Assembly: GCA_026393835.1 (NCBI GenBank)
Contig: JAPKZK010000039.1
Coordinates: 1 to 61,998 of the forward strand
Length of the DNA: 61,998 bases
From: Candidatus Aminicenantota bacterium
Lineage (GTDB): Bacteria; Acidobacteriota; Aminicenantia; UBA2199
Direction of reading: 5' to 3'
Below the pieces are notes generated by a model that ran no database searches, was not told the DNA's origin, and saw only the letters and a program-made list of their open reading frames with translations. Made by a program: the position numbers and the translations under genes. Positions within the stretch are counted from its first letter, which is position 1. Each line of letters starts with the position of its first letter. This document shows, one piece after another, positions 17,401-25,849 of the stretch.

Positions 17401-20049
17401 TTCTTAATTCACCGTCTCTTTTCCAATTTTCTTCATGAAATCCTCCAAGAAAAAAAAAGATATTCAATGCTTATGAAACAATTCATAAAAACCCGTGATC
17501 AGTGGGGCTACCCCGGTTTAAAAGCCAATACCCGGGCTCAATTGTACTGGATTCGTTCCATGTTGAAGGGGTGTTACAAATCAAAAAGCAAAAATCCGAT
17601 TGAAAGCCTAAATGCTTGGTTTGTTATCGGCACAAATGTAACCAGGGAAGTTGGAATGCACGAAGTCGGGTCCAAAGAACTTATTAAACATTTTATCAAT
17701 CACCCGGTTCTCTTTATTCGCGTTAAAACTCTCCAGTATTTCCAGAGATTCATTTTTAATCCCAAAAGAAGCAAGACTGCAGTAAAAAAATCTATTTTCG
17801 ATAATGACTTGGTAACGGCTTTATCAGACTCAGTTTTCAGTGTGCTCAAAATGTACGGATTGGAACTCACCGAAGGCAGCCCAGCGTGGTTTGAGATGGA
17901 AGCCATTCGTTTTTTTACCTGGATGGTATTAAATTACAAATATACAGGACTTTGCCCTGCGCGATTATGTTACGATTTGTGGGAGAATAATATTCCCTCT
18001 ACTTTTCTATTCCGGTTGTCCGACGCCATACAGATATCCCTGGAAAAAGTTGAGAACAAAATAGAGATCGCCGAAATGTTTCAGGCTGCCGGGATGTTAA
18101 TGGAGGAAATGAAACGAGAGAATCCGCAGGTGATCGAGATTTTACCGGGTTTGATGCGTTTCTGCCAGTCATGTGGAAAACATACAAGTTTGGAGCAAGA
18201 ATGCTCTTGCAAACACATTGGCCACAAATTTGCCCAATTTTTCATTTCCATCGAAAAGCTCCTAGAATTATCAAAGATCGGTCATTTTAAAGATGCTCCA
18301 AACTTAAAAGATATCCCAGCATTTCCCCAGGATTATTTTAAAGAAAACAGAATTATCAAAGAGTTTATAACGTTGAGTCGGCATGTTTGTCAATATTATG
18401 AAGAAAAATCCCAGGACATTTATTCATTAAATGCCATCAAATACCCCACCTTCTACCAGCTAAAAAAATCGCTGGCCGATATCCGGGGAATGATAGATGA
18501 GTCAAAAAGGAAAAATTCCTGGCTAGAAAATGCACTATACTCACGAGTATGGAAACAGTGGAACGATATAGTGAAAAATGAAATGGATAATGAGGTAATT
18601 CTGGATTTTGCCAATGCCATTCGAAACTATAATGAATTGTGTCTCAGCTATGATGAACCTATGGACATGGAGATCATCTTCAAGAATATCTTTACTCGAC
18701 TCAACATGATGGCCGAATGTAACAGTTCTTACCTTCTTTATATTGACAAAAAGAATGAACGTATTATGGTGAACCATAATGACAGGGAAAAGGAATTCCA
18801 CCTCTCACTTAAAGACCCCCGTTTAAATAGAATTCCTTCCGAATGGCTGCAAACGGATACATTCTTTGCCTTAGCCGACAGCGACATCCATAACCGGTAT
18901 AAGAATGACAGATATACCCATATGTTAATTAAAACCCCAGGAATTGTTCCGCAGAAGACCAGCGCCCTTTACCTGTTCTTCTGGGATAATGAAATTACCA
19001 ATGGTTTAAGTCGTCTCAAAAGCCGCGAAATTCTTGGGGAGTTTATTGCCACTGTGGCTTATCTGCAGGTGGCTATGGAAGAACAGAGAGAACAGAAAGA
19101 AGAATTCTTCCGAATTGTTTCCCATGAATTGAATCAATATATTCGCGGTCCCCTGGCCTGGATGTCCAACCTGACCGCCGGCTATCTTGAGAATGAGCCG
19201 GAAATGAGGCGGGAATATTATGAGCGTTTTCAATCATCCCTGGTTTCCGCCGATCACGTAATCCGGTCTCTCTTAACTTTCCGGGATTCCGCGGTATTCA
19301 ATCTTAAAGACTGCTATCTCGATAAAGAGATCGAAAAAGTGTTGAAGAATGCCCGGGTGCATTACAAAGAGTATGGCAATATCCAGCTTATTTACGAAAA
19401 AAGAGATGGGGAATATGAGATTATTAACGATCCGACGTTGGTGGGAGCAGCGGTAATGAACATGTTGACCAATGCCCGGAAATATAACCCGGAAAAAAAG
19501 CCTGTGCATTTAAGGCTTTACACAGAGAGTCACAAAATAGTTATCGAAGTCGAGGACAGGGGTATAGGCATACAGGAGGCCGATTTTCCCATCGTTTTCG
19601 AACCATTTAAAAGAGGCTCATTTGCCAGGGAAAATAACATCGATGGACTGGGCGTGGGATTGGCCATCTCTAAAAAGAACATCGAATCATTGGGAGGAAC
19701 AATCCAATTTGAGTCTAAAGTGAATGTCGGCTCTGTTTTTAAAATCATTTTAAACAAGAGGAAATTTGAAAAGCCCCATCTCCTGGTCTCTAGGGTGATG
19801 GTGAAGAAAGCCCCGGACTTTTCCGCTATTAAGGATATAGCGAAACGAAAAAAAATTCTTGAAAAAGTAGATTATAACCCCAATAAAAATTTGTTGATAT
19901 TAAGGGGAATTTTATCGGGAGAGGAATACAAAGATTTGGAAGTGTGTTATCACGATGACGACAGAACAAAAGAATTTAACCTGGGAGCCCTGGAAAAGTT
20001 GCGGCAAGAGTCGCAGAGAAAATTGGACCAATTAAAAACCATGAAATAA
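14410..20049 (+). CDS. Giant sensor histidine kinase with two beta-propeller-like regions and GAF domain
   Basis: 1879 residues, with no signal peptide or membrane helices, so cytoplasmic. Residues about 40-390 and 560-900 consist of short beta-strand blades (for example GDKSGYFWIV, GLDNGKFFVL, GNSKGDIFCL, GANQGDIFYM, AGKNGEIKIY) typical of WD40/PQQ-like propellers. A helical stretch separates them and another spans about 920-1400, with a possible zinc knuckle CQSCG...CSC near 1250. A GAF-like domain (about 1418-1555) precedes a HisKA box FRIVSHELNQYIRGPLAWM with phospho-acceptor His1572. The ATPase is complete: N-box NMLTNARKYN, G1 DRGIGI, F-box FEPF, G2 GLGVGLAIS. A 95-residue C-terminal extension is unassigned. 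AAGGAG lies 8 nt before the ATG. It should sense a cytoplasmic ligand and phosphorylate the regulator encoded 10 bp downstream. Confidence 0.88.
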   Translation: MLDEELLKEFEKIALLMQNNCLDRHEDQCLKANYEIRSMIIIELQGASLLCYGDKSGYFWIVHRETGTYKPIEHTGVIDTLDYKILPGNQVLLFAVVRYKGIFVYRIEITGNEIYCREEGIIFETHEYIHFFYPHIVINTDHTIIRSEVWVGLDNGKFFVLENECLNKKKWEEKYRLDLPYTLSGCAVDIDPEMPHGQCNFFIGNSKGDIFCLEFDNMDRVSFPASRKELEDKRAVTIHGAFFEKMIPLSDYRRGTAKEELFYKDFSGCLTLTGNKAVCIYFKKEKGKGHIHTRNKVFTDQLLDIECLPFDDFCWTVVSDYKKRLHFIKNVTDMAPRGVKIEAIFDGEFTSIVLEDRIFKLCTIPVFDEMDGYPHLKFRGYLGMGNHTVVPIDIYDYEGKLNEARELFSRIVTESEETDLIEKGDNEHILIIIEKILDFFRTRSSRTAVKLLLLNLMTHMVGEFCKLTLSDTFSKIFYKIIDNERIDLIQKASGFLTRLGKRHPGFEATINEFHTHIKKFILDGASYSEKSENLKQLWEYGEETGNWFDSIVYRGILYHRQYDPAACFQFDKDVDGEITRIVPFKPFTFIISTSKGKLFIADFHSKHKRLVLEYKKNRDSPDTVLKINNIYLGKEYLFIFPSAPFIVVKHIAELESSPTVIEVEGQDECCLRIPGEGNYGTAVCQMPWVEEKGDECFVGANQGDIFYMNPSDQRIINITEGSPEKTAILDLRSFLAGGRHFIAAAGKNGEIKIYEYFHDRTTRLDHIKNIPVDTNAVNRLLVLFKEENNLMRHPLVIAGTDSGKCFGIRLMIDQNDNVENFKYIYEWCYQCDKAVKGVHSFSLAKGYNYILIFSMDSYLHFLEWDGICVNTVYMNSPLLQGYMESSWEDKDTKQTYQNAYAATMDNKLLNIRFFIRDRLMEEIDACFSGEKKEYEKFKEKDAEVLLLQFKTISIRELHFKIRYYLKSKDFNSPDQLLEEIEQILDRGKTELDSDTLIFLIHRLFSNFLHEILQEKKRYSMLMKQFIKTRDQWGYPGLKANTRAQLYWIRSMLKGCYKSKSKNPIESLNAWFVIGTNVTREVGMHEVGSKELIKHFINHPVLFIRVKTLQYFQRFIFNPKRSKTAVKKSIFDNDLVTALSDSVFSVLKMYGLELTEGSPAWFEMEAIRFFTWMVLNYKYTGLCPARLCYDLWENNIPSTFLFRLSDAIQISLEKVENKIEIAEMFQAAGMLMEEMKRENPQVIEILPGLMRFCQSCGKHTSLEQECSCKHIGHKFAQFFISIEKLLELSKIGHFKDAPNLKDIPAFPQDYFKENRIIKEFITLSRHVCQYYEEKSQDIYSLNAIKYPTFYQLKKSLADIRGMIDESKRKNSWLENALYSRVWKQWNDIVKNEMDNEVILDFANAIRNYNELCLSYDEPMDMEIIFKNIFTRLNMMAECNSSYLLYIDKKNERIMVNHNDREKEFHLSLKDPRLNRIPSEWLQTDTFFALADSDIHNRYKNDRYTHMLIKTPGIVPQKTSALYLFFWDNEITNGLSRLKSREILGEFIATVAYLQVAMEEQREQKEEFFRIVSHELNQYIRGPLAWMSNLTAGYLENEPEMRREYYERFQSSLVSADHVIRSLLTFRDSAVFNLKDCYLDKEIEKVLKNARVHYKEYGNIQLIYEKRDGEYEIINDPTLVGAAVMNMLTNARKYNPEKKPVHLRLYTESHKIVIEVEDRGIGIQEADFPIVFEPFKRGSFARENNIDGLGVGLAISKKNIESLGGTIQFESKVNVGSVFKIILNKRKFEKPHLLVSRVMVKKAPDFSAIKDIAKRKKILEKVDYNPNKNLLILRGILSGEEYKDLEVCYHDDDRTKEFNLGALEKLRQESQRKLDQLKTMK

Positions 20050-20059
20050 GGAGGAGCGG

Positions 20060-20467
20060 ATGCGTGTATTTATTATCGATGATTACCTCGATTTTGCCTG
20101 CCCATTAAAAGATAATTTTGCCTTTAAAGGGCACACGGCCGATTACTGCATCGATAGCAACAATGCCGTTCAGGCTGCACTGAAATTCAGACCGGATTGG
20201 GTGGTAATCGATTTTCGTATGCCATATAAGAATGGGGTGGAGGTTTTCAAGGAATTACAGGAAAAAGCAGATTTTGAGTTTTCAGCGATTTTTTACTCGC
20301 TATATTTGCAAGACCCGGTAGTAATGGAGGAAATAAACAAACTTGGTGTGGCTGACGAAGCAATGGTTGCTAAAACCACCGACTTAGACAGGGATGTAAC
20401 AGAGAAAATCATTCCTGTTCTGGAAGCAGGGTATCTCAAGGGAGGAAAAGACCATGCTAATAGATGA
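20060..20467 (+). CDS. Receiver-only response regulator
   Basis: 135 residues, a single REC domain with no output domain. Acidic pair Asp7-Asp8 (FIIDDY), phospho-acceptor Asp51 (VVIDFRMPYKNG), Ser80 at the Thr/Ser switch position and Lys105 (MVAKTTD) are all present, so the domain should be phosphorylatable. GGAGG sits just upstream of the ATG, 10 bp after the kinase stop. Its 3' end overlaps the SIR2 gene by 14 nt. As there is no DNA-binding domain, it probably acts by protein-protein contact, most simply by controlling the SIR2 protein made from the overlapping gene, or as a phosphate buffer. Confidence 0.9.
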   Translation: MRVFIIDDYLDFACPLKDNFAFKGHTADYCIDSNNAVQAALKFRPDWVVIDFRMPYKNGVEVFKELQEKADFEFSAIFYSLYLQDPVVMEEINKLGVADEAMVAKTTDLDRDVTEKIIPVLEAGYLKGGKDHANR

Positions 20468-23400
20468 CTTCGCCCCAACAGGCTGCAAAAACAGAAGATA
20501 TTTAATGGACTTAGTAAAAAAGATACGTGATAAAAGGGTTGTTTTATTTGCAGGTGCTGGATTATCGCTTAATGCGGTTAATAAAGTCGGAATACTGGAT
20601 AAAAAAATTCCACTGTGGAGAGATTTAACCAGGGAAATGCTAGTTAAGATTTACGGACAAAACTATGAAAAAATAGAAATAGATAAATACAAATACGAAT
20701 ATGTGGCGGATAAGTTCGAATCTCAATTTGGCCGCAATGAAATCTATAATTTTCTTGAACTGATGTTGGAGGATTCCCAGTATTTACCTGGAGATATTCA
20801 TCGATTAATATGTCAATTCGATTGGGAAATCGTTACGACAAATTTTGATACCATCATCGAAAGAGCTTTCGAGTCCGTAAGAAGTGAATACAATGTCATA
20901 TATGATGACGCCGATTTGACGATAAAAGGCCATCCGCGAATCTACAAAATAAATGGCTGCATAAAAAATGCGCGTGATGAGATTATTCTAACAGGAGATG
21001 ATTTTAGAACTTTTTCAAAGAAGAAACCCCTGATCGAGTTATATATAAAAAAGTGTTTTATCGAATCTACGGTTTTATTTGTCGGTTTCAGCCTGGATGA
21101 TCCGACTTTTAATATGATTCACGGTTGGGTGCGAGATCATCTCCAGGATAAAAAAGTCCAACGGATTGCCTATTCAATTCAGGATAATATTGATGATGTC
21201 ACCAAAAATGTCTGGTATTCAAGAGGAATACGTTTTATCGAATTATTCCCGGCCGGAAATGTCGATAAACGTTTAACAGAGCAACGAATCAATGCTTTAT
21301 TTCAATATCTGTATGAGGAACAATTCAACAAGCAAAAAGAGAAGAAAATATCGGTTGAGAATAAGAATGATTCAGCTAAAGAAAAAAAACTATTTAATGA
21401 TAAGCTTACTCGGTTCGCGCAAAAGGCCGAAATGTACCGTGAAGATTGTAAACTTGAATGCCCGGATGCTCAAATCGAATTGGAACATGACCTGATGGAA
21501 TCCTTCGCAATTGTGCCGATATATAAATTTTTTGAATTATGTTATGAAGATAGTGAAAATGATAAGGGCGGAAGTGATACTGCAGGTGAAAAAATAATCG
21601 ATTTTTTTATCAACCTGGTAAACACATACCTTTGTGTAAAATCCAAAGAAGCAGTTTTGTACTACTTAATGAAGGAAACCATCAGATACTTGGACAGAGA
21701 AGAGGTATTTGCGAATAAGAAAATTTCCGCTGGACTTCGACAACTCATTGAAAAGTTAATGATAGAGAATTCTTCAGACGAGATGAATAATCCCAATTTG
21801 TGGGTTATCGCCATGTACATCGAATTATGGTTATTCCACAATCAAAAACACACGGACCTTGAATTTTTCAAAAAAGGTTTTTCAATTCTCGATAAAACAG
21901 CCAGGGAAGGAGGCATCGATCAAAGAATACCAATGGATTTGCACCATTATTGGCTATCCACACTCTTACTCATCGGTCCCTTTAAGTATGCAAAAAGTAT
22001 ACTGAAAATTTGCAGGAAAACCAGTATCCAGAAATTCGATTGGGATATCCCCAAAAAAATTCACTTTCACCTGGAAGTATTTCTCGATGACCGACTAAAA
22101 CACCTGGCCCTTTTTCTGGCTGTTATCAATAAACTTAGAATGACAGATAGATCCGATGCATTTTATAAATTTCTCCTACTGAACAATTTTCTCAAAGAGT
22201 ATAAGCGAGAGTTGAATTTTAGTGATCTTTTTAATGAAAATTCCTATCAAACCCTTGCAGGGATGTTTAGCGAAGACATGTATGAGTATAGAAACGTTTT
22301 AGCAGAGATTCATTGCCCGATAGAATCAGGGTATTTTCGAAAGGCGCTCCATACTATTTTTAAGGAATTGCTGAAAGGTAGGTCTCTATTATGCACGGAT
22401 ATATCGACTTTTATTTTGTCCTTCCCCACTTTCGAAATGACAGAAAATGAAATGAACACTTTAAAAAAGAGTTCACTGGGAGAACTCATTTTGTTGGCCA
22501 TGATTTACGATATTCCCGTTGGGGAGAAAAAAAAACAGGAGGATTTAAAGCGGTTTATATCATTTCTGATAAAAAACAATCTAATCGATATCTCTTATTT
22601 TTTACACCTCCTGTTATTCCGGCTGGAGGGAGTTGACCTGGAAGAGGAACCGGACAATGGCATCTCACGGTATTTTAACGGCCTGGTTTCCTTTTTCTCC
22701 TGCGCATTGCCCTACCTGGAAGACAATGACCTTAAATCCATTAAAGACATAATTCGATCCTGTTTATCCGGCATAAAAATCAGTGGGATTCGAGAAGCCT
22801 TTGTCCAGGTCGTGGGATACCTATCATCTCAATTGACTGAAGACGATTTCTCCTCCATATATAAAGATGTATTCTTCCTGGCAGAAAGGAATACCTTTGA
22901 ATCCCCTGTATTTCATTTTCTTACTTTAAACAAAAAAGATGCAGAGGTTTTGAAATATTCAAGGTTTCTGCTTATCTTGGAAAAAAACCTGGATAATCAG
23001 GGATCAAGTGATGATAGAGATTTTATACTATTCCTTCTAAATCATCGACGAGAAGACATTATTCCAGCGGATGAAACCATAGAAAAGCAAATGGAGATAT
23101 ATTTTGAACGTTTATTCATGCCTACCTCTCACCTCTCACTTCAACAAATGATGGATCTCCAGCAGTTCATTGAAAAAGGATATGTTCCCCTTGAGGAAAG
23201 CACTGAGAAACGGGTGAAAAAATTTTTCATTCAAGCTTCAAAGTATCATGCCTTTTATTTCGAGTGGAAAATTCTTTCCCAAAAAATGATCCCTGTGTAT
23301 AAAACCTTTTCATATCTCATGGATCCTGATCTAGTGGAAAAGATCATGGACGGATTTCTAAAAGACCCGATGGGAAAAGAGATTCCCCTGGCAGCACTTG

Positions 23401-24008
23401 AAGAAAAACAGGTAAACGGCTTTGCCCACCAGTTGAAAGAGATCTATTATTGCCCCCACCACCAGGGATTAAAAGGAAAAGCCTTGATTCATGTGAAAAA
23501 CATAATAAAGGAAGGATTTTACGGCGGCGGATACCTGGCGACATTCTGGGAGGTCCTGGATGGCGAAGAGAAAAAACGTCTTTCGGAAATTATGCTTTCC
23601 CTGTGGAAACCGCCGGAAGAGAAAACCATCATCAAAGCAATCCAGGCCACCGCGGAATTTTTAAAATATCCCACTGATAAAACGACGATGGACGAACTCA
23701 CCAACCTGGTAACCTATACGGCGCTTTATAACTCTCCACCTTTAAAAATCGAATCCCTTAAACTCTTCACGCTTCATGCCGGTCAAAATACCGGTTGGTT
23801 CAAGGAGCACCGGGAACGGATATTGAACCTTTTACCTTATTTGAGGCAGGAAAAAGACCTATCCCTGCTTCGCAAATTGATTATATTTCTGCGCTGCTTA
23901 AAACCCGGTCAAATCAAAGAAACCATCCTTTACTTAAAAGAAAAAGCCCCTTATGCTGAAATCAGGCGAGCCTTTTCTTTAGAAAACTTTAAGAAGAAGC
24001 AATCCTAA
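20454..24008 (+). CDS. Large SIR2-domain protein, candidate NAD-targeting effector
   Basis: 1184 residues, cytoplasmic. The SIR2-like domain spans about 20-290: VVLFAGAGLS (dinucleotide loop, 29-38), DWEIVTTNFDTIIERAF with Asn130, RIYKINGCI (163-170), ILTGDDF, and VLFVGFSLDDPTFN. The usual catalytic His of the KLHG motif is Asn here (Asn167). The remaining 850 residues are alpha-helical without a family I recognise; repeat-like helical hairpins would suit a sensor or oligomerisation region. ATG 20454 has GGGAGG 8 nt upstream and overlaps the regulator gene; ATG 20505 is the only plausible alternative. SIR2 domains in ThsA, DSR and Avs proteins deplete NAD during phage attack. A similar role here, switched by the kinase and regulator, is inference. 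Confidence 0.82.
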   Translation: MLIDDFAPTGCKNRRYLMDLVKKIRDKRVVLFAGAGLSLNAVNKVGILDKKIPLWRDLTREMLVKIYGQNYEKIEIDKYKYEYVADKFESQFGRNEIYNFLELMLEDSQYLPGDIHRLICQFDWEIVTTNFDTIIERAFESVRSEYNVIYDDADLTIKGHPRIYKINGCIKNARDEIILTGDDFRTFSKKKPLIELYIKKCFIESTVLFVGFSLDDPTFNMIHGWVRDHLQDKKVQRIAYSIQDNIDDVTKNVWYSRGIRFIELFPAGNVDKRLTEQRINALFQYLYEEQFNKQKEKKISVENKNDSAKEKKLFNDKLTRFAQKAEMYREDCKLECPDAQIELEHDLMESFAIVPIYKFFELCYEDSENDKGGSDTAGEKIIDFFINLVNTYLCVKSKEAVLYYLMKETIRYLDREEVFANKKISAGLRQLIEKLMIENSSDEMNNPNLWVIAMYIELWLFHNQKHTDLEFFKKGFSILDKTAREGGIDQRIPMDLHHYWLSTLLLIGPFKYAKSILKICRKTSIQKFDWDIPKKIHFHLEVFLDDRLKHLALFLAVINKLRMTDRSDAFYKFLLLNNFLKEYKRELNFSDLFNENSYQTLAGMFSEDMYEYRNVLAEIHCPIESGYFRKALHTIFKELLKGRSLLCTDISTFILSFPTFEMTENEMNTLKKSSLGELILLAMIYDIPVGEKKKQEDLKRFISFLIKNNLIDISYFLHLLLFRLEGVDLEEEPDNGISRYFNGLVSFFSCALPYLEDNDLKSIKDIIRSCLSGIKISGIREAFVQVVGYLSSQLTEDDFSSIYKDVFFLAERNTFESPVFHFLTLNKKDAEVLKYSRFLLILEKNLDNQGSSDDRDFILFLLNHRREDIIPADETIEKQMEIYFERLFMPTSHLSLQQMMDLQQFIEKGYVPLEESTEKRVKKFFIQASKYHAFYFEWKILSQKMIPVYKTFSYLMDPDLVEKIMDGFLKDPMGKEIPLAALEEKQVNGFAHQLKEIYYCPHHQGLKGKALIHVKNIIKEGFYGGGYLATFWEVLDGEEKKRLSEIMLSLWKPPEEKTIIKAIQATAEFLKYPTDKTTMDELTNLVTYTALYNSPPLKIESLKLFTLHAGQNTGWFKEHRERILNLLPYLRQEKDLSLLRKLIIFLRCLKPGQIKETILYLKEKAPYAEIRRAFSLENFKKKQS

Positions 24009-24072
24009 AAATGAGAGGAAACGGAATTGGCATGCAGGAATGCTGTTAGGGAACGAATCACAAATCACCCCC

Positions 24073-24153
24073 ACGTAGGGGTAGGCCCCCGTGTCTACCC
24101 GATTTTGGAAATGAAGAGGGATAATTGTTAATTGTCAATTGTTAATGGTTAAC
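24073..24153. repeat. Right copy of the inverted repeat bracketing the kinase-SIR2 operon
   Basis: 24118-24153 is the perfect reverse complement of 14033-14068. The adjoining hairpin GGGTAG/CTACCC (24079-24084/24095-24100) with CGTAGG next to it matches the left copy's hairpin block in inverted orientation. It begins 64 nt after the SIR2 stop. Confidence 0.85.
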
Positions 24154-24545
24154 TGTTAATGAAAGATATGCCCCACCCAAGAATTCTATGAATTAACACG
24201 AATAAAAACAGGTCCCCAGATTACATATCCTGTGCATCCTTTCATCCTGTAAATCCCGGTTCAGACAATTACCTCTTCCTTACTTCCTTTTCCGTTAACT
24301 TCCCGGTATTTGATAGATATCGCACCAGTGTTACTGTGTCTAACAAGTAGTCCATCAGTCAAATCTTTTCCTCTCCAGGTCCTGCCGGATATTTTTTCGC
24401 AAATCCTTCAATTCTTTCTCAATATCGATTTTCTCAAAGCCTTTGTTCTCCCATGTTCAAAATTCAAAACAAAAACAGGCTGCCTCGCTGCGCCCTGCTA
24501 ACGGCAGCGGCTTTGAATTTATTTGAAGTTTTGTCTTTTGGGGGG
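24154..24545. other. Intergenic region without visible gene
   Basis: Contains a decayed GAATTAACACGAAT / CCCAGATTAC word (24187-24215) and otherwise unassigned sequence. Open frames here are short and lack ribosome sites. Confidence 0.5.
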
Positions 24546-24574
24546 TTGAAAAAAAAACACCGGGGTATTATAAT
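24546..24574 (+). promoter_or_regulatory. Leaderless promoter of the archaeal-type ATPase gene
   Basis: TTGAAA (24546-24551), 17-bp spacer, perfect TATAAT (24569-24574), then 6 nt and the ATG at 24581. Transcription starting at the usual distance begins at or within a base or two of the start codon. Confidence 0.8.
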
Positions 24575-24580
24575 TAGGCC

Positions 24581-25690
24581 ATGATTAAAGATAAATCCGG
24601 ATACCGCAAAGATGTTGCCTTTATCGACCGTGAAAAAGAATTGGCCTTTTTAAAAGATTGGATTAATGAACGTCCCGAATCTCTTCTTTTTCTTCACGGT
24701 CCCAAGTCTTCCGGAAAAACCACTTTACTGTATAAATTCCTGGAACAAATGGAAAAAGAACAGGAACTGGATATCAAATTCTTGAATCTCAGGAAAATTT
24801 ATACCGACTTTTCCGGGGATTTTGATTTTAAGGATTTTCTCAACATATTCTTTAACGTCGAAGATAAAGGGGAAAAGAAAGAGAAATTGTCCGCCGGGAT
24901 AAACGTGGGTTTTTTCAAGATCGATTCCGAAATCGAGAAGAAAATGCAGCAAGGGAAAGTGGACCCGTTTAAAGTGATGGAAAGAGAGTTCCTCCGGTTG
25001 AAGAAAGAAGGGATAAAACCGGTGTTGATTATCGATGAACTCCAGGCATTGGATAATATTTATATGAATAATGGTAGGGACCGGCGGTTGATTATCGAAC
25101 TGTTCAATTTTTTTGTGGCCATGACCAAAGAGTCTCACCTGGCGCATATTATTATCGCTTCTTCGGACGGTTACTTTATTAATACCGTTTATACCGATTC
25201 AAGACTGAAAAAGAGTTCCAAATTTTTCAAGGTGAATTATCTTCTAAAAGAGGATGTCATGGAGTGGTTGCTAAACCTTGAGAAGTATTCTAAAATTAAG
25301 GATTATACACTTACCGGGGAGGATGCGGAAAAGATCTGGGATATTGTGGGCGGCAGCATGTGGGAAATCCAGGACATTTTGTCCGACTTGTTTCGTGCGC
25401 CCCTGGACGAGGTTCTCCGGTTGTATAAAAAAAAGATGCGCAATTTAATCGTGGATTATGTGGTCAGGCCGGAGCAGAAAAAGATTGAGAAATTGCTGCG
25501 GCGATTGAAGGAAAGGGATGAATTTTCCAAGGAAGAAATTGATCCCGAAGATGAAGGGTTATTACGGGACATGGTGCGGCAGAACATTCTTTATTTTGAT
25601 CCCACGGAAGCGATGTATTATCCACAGGGAAAAAGTTATCACCACGGAATCCGGTTGTACTTTGAAAAATCGCTGGAGAGGGGAAAATAA
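24581..25690 (+). CDS. Archaeal-type STAND ATPase (PF01637-like)
   Basis: 369 residues, soluble. The N-terminal FIDREKELAFLKDWI is the family's opening motif; Walker A HGPKSSGKTTLLYKF follows (about 39-53) and Walker B VLIIDELQALD (about 148-158). A sensor-like strand IIIASSDGYF and a C-terminal winged-helix-like region (FSKEEIDPEDEGLLRDMVRQN) complete the family architecture. The usual length is about 350-450 residues. No effector or nuclease domain is attached. It is monocistronic, with its own leaderless promoter. Function in the family is unknown; members are often multi-copy and variable between strains. Confidence 0.8.
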   Translation: MIKDKSGYRKDVAFIDREKELAFLKDWINERPESLLFLHGPKSSGKTTLLYKFLEQMEKEQELDIKFLNLRKIYTDFSGDFDFKDFLNIFFNVEDKGEKKEKLSAGINVGFFKIDSEIEKKMQQGKVDPFKVMEREFLRLKKEGIKPVLIIDELQALDNIYMNNGRDRRLIIELFNFFVAMTKESHLAHIIIASSDGYFINTVYTDSRLKKSSKFFKVNYLLKEDVMEWLLNLEKYSKIKDYTLTGEDAEKIWDIVGGSMWEIQDILSDLFRAPLDEVLRLYKKKMRNLIVDYVVRPEQKKIEKLLRRLKERDEFSKEEIDPEDEGLLRDMVRQNILYFDPTEAMYYPQGKSYHHGIRLYFEKSLERGK

Positions 25691-25814
25691 ATAGTTCTTC
25701 CCCAAAACAAAGGCGAAGCAAGCGAAAAATTGTTCCGGGTGATGCTATTATATTATTGGCGATTTCTTGTATGTCCTCTTTTTCCTTTTTCCCAAAAGGT
25801 TCCCTCGTGATATA

Positions 25815-25843
25815 TTGAAAAAACCAATCAAAAAAGCTAAAAT
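25815..25843 (+). promoter_or_regulatory. Leaderless promoter of the GT-C gene
   Basis: TTGAAA (25815-25820), 17-bp spacer, TAAAAT (25838-25843), 6 nt, ATG 25850. No Shine-Dalgarno site. Confidence 0.75.
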
Positions 25844-25849
25844 AACTTT

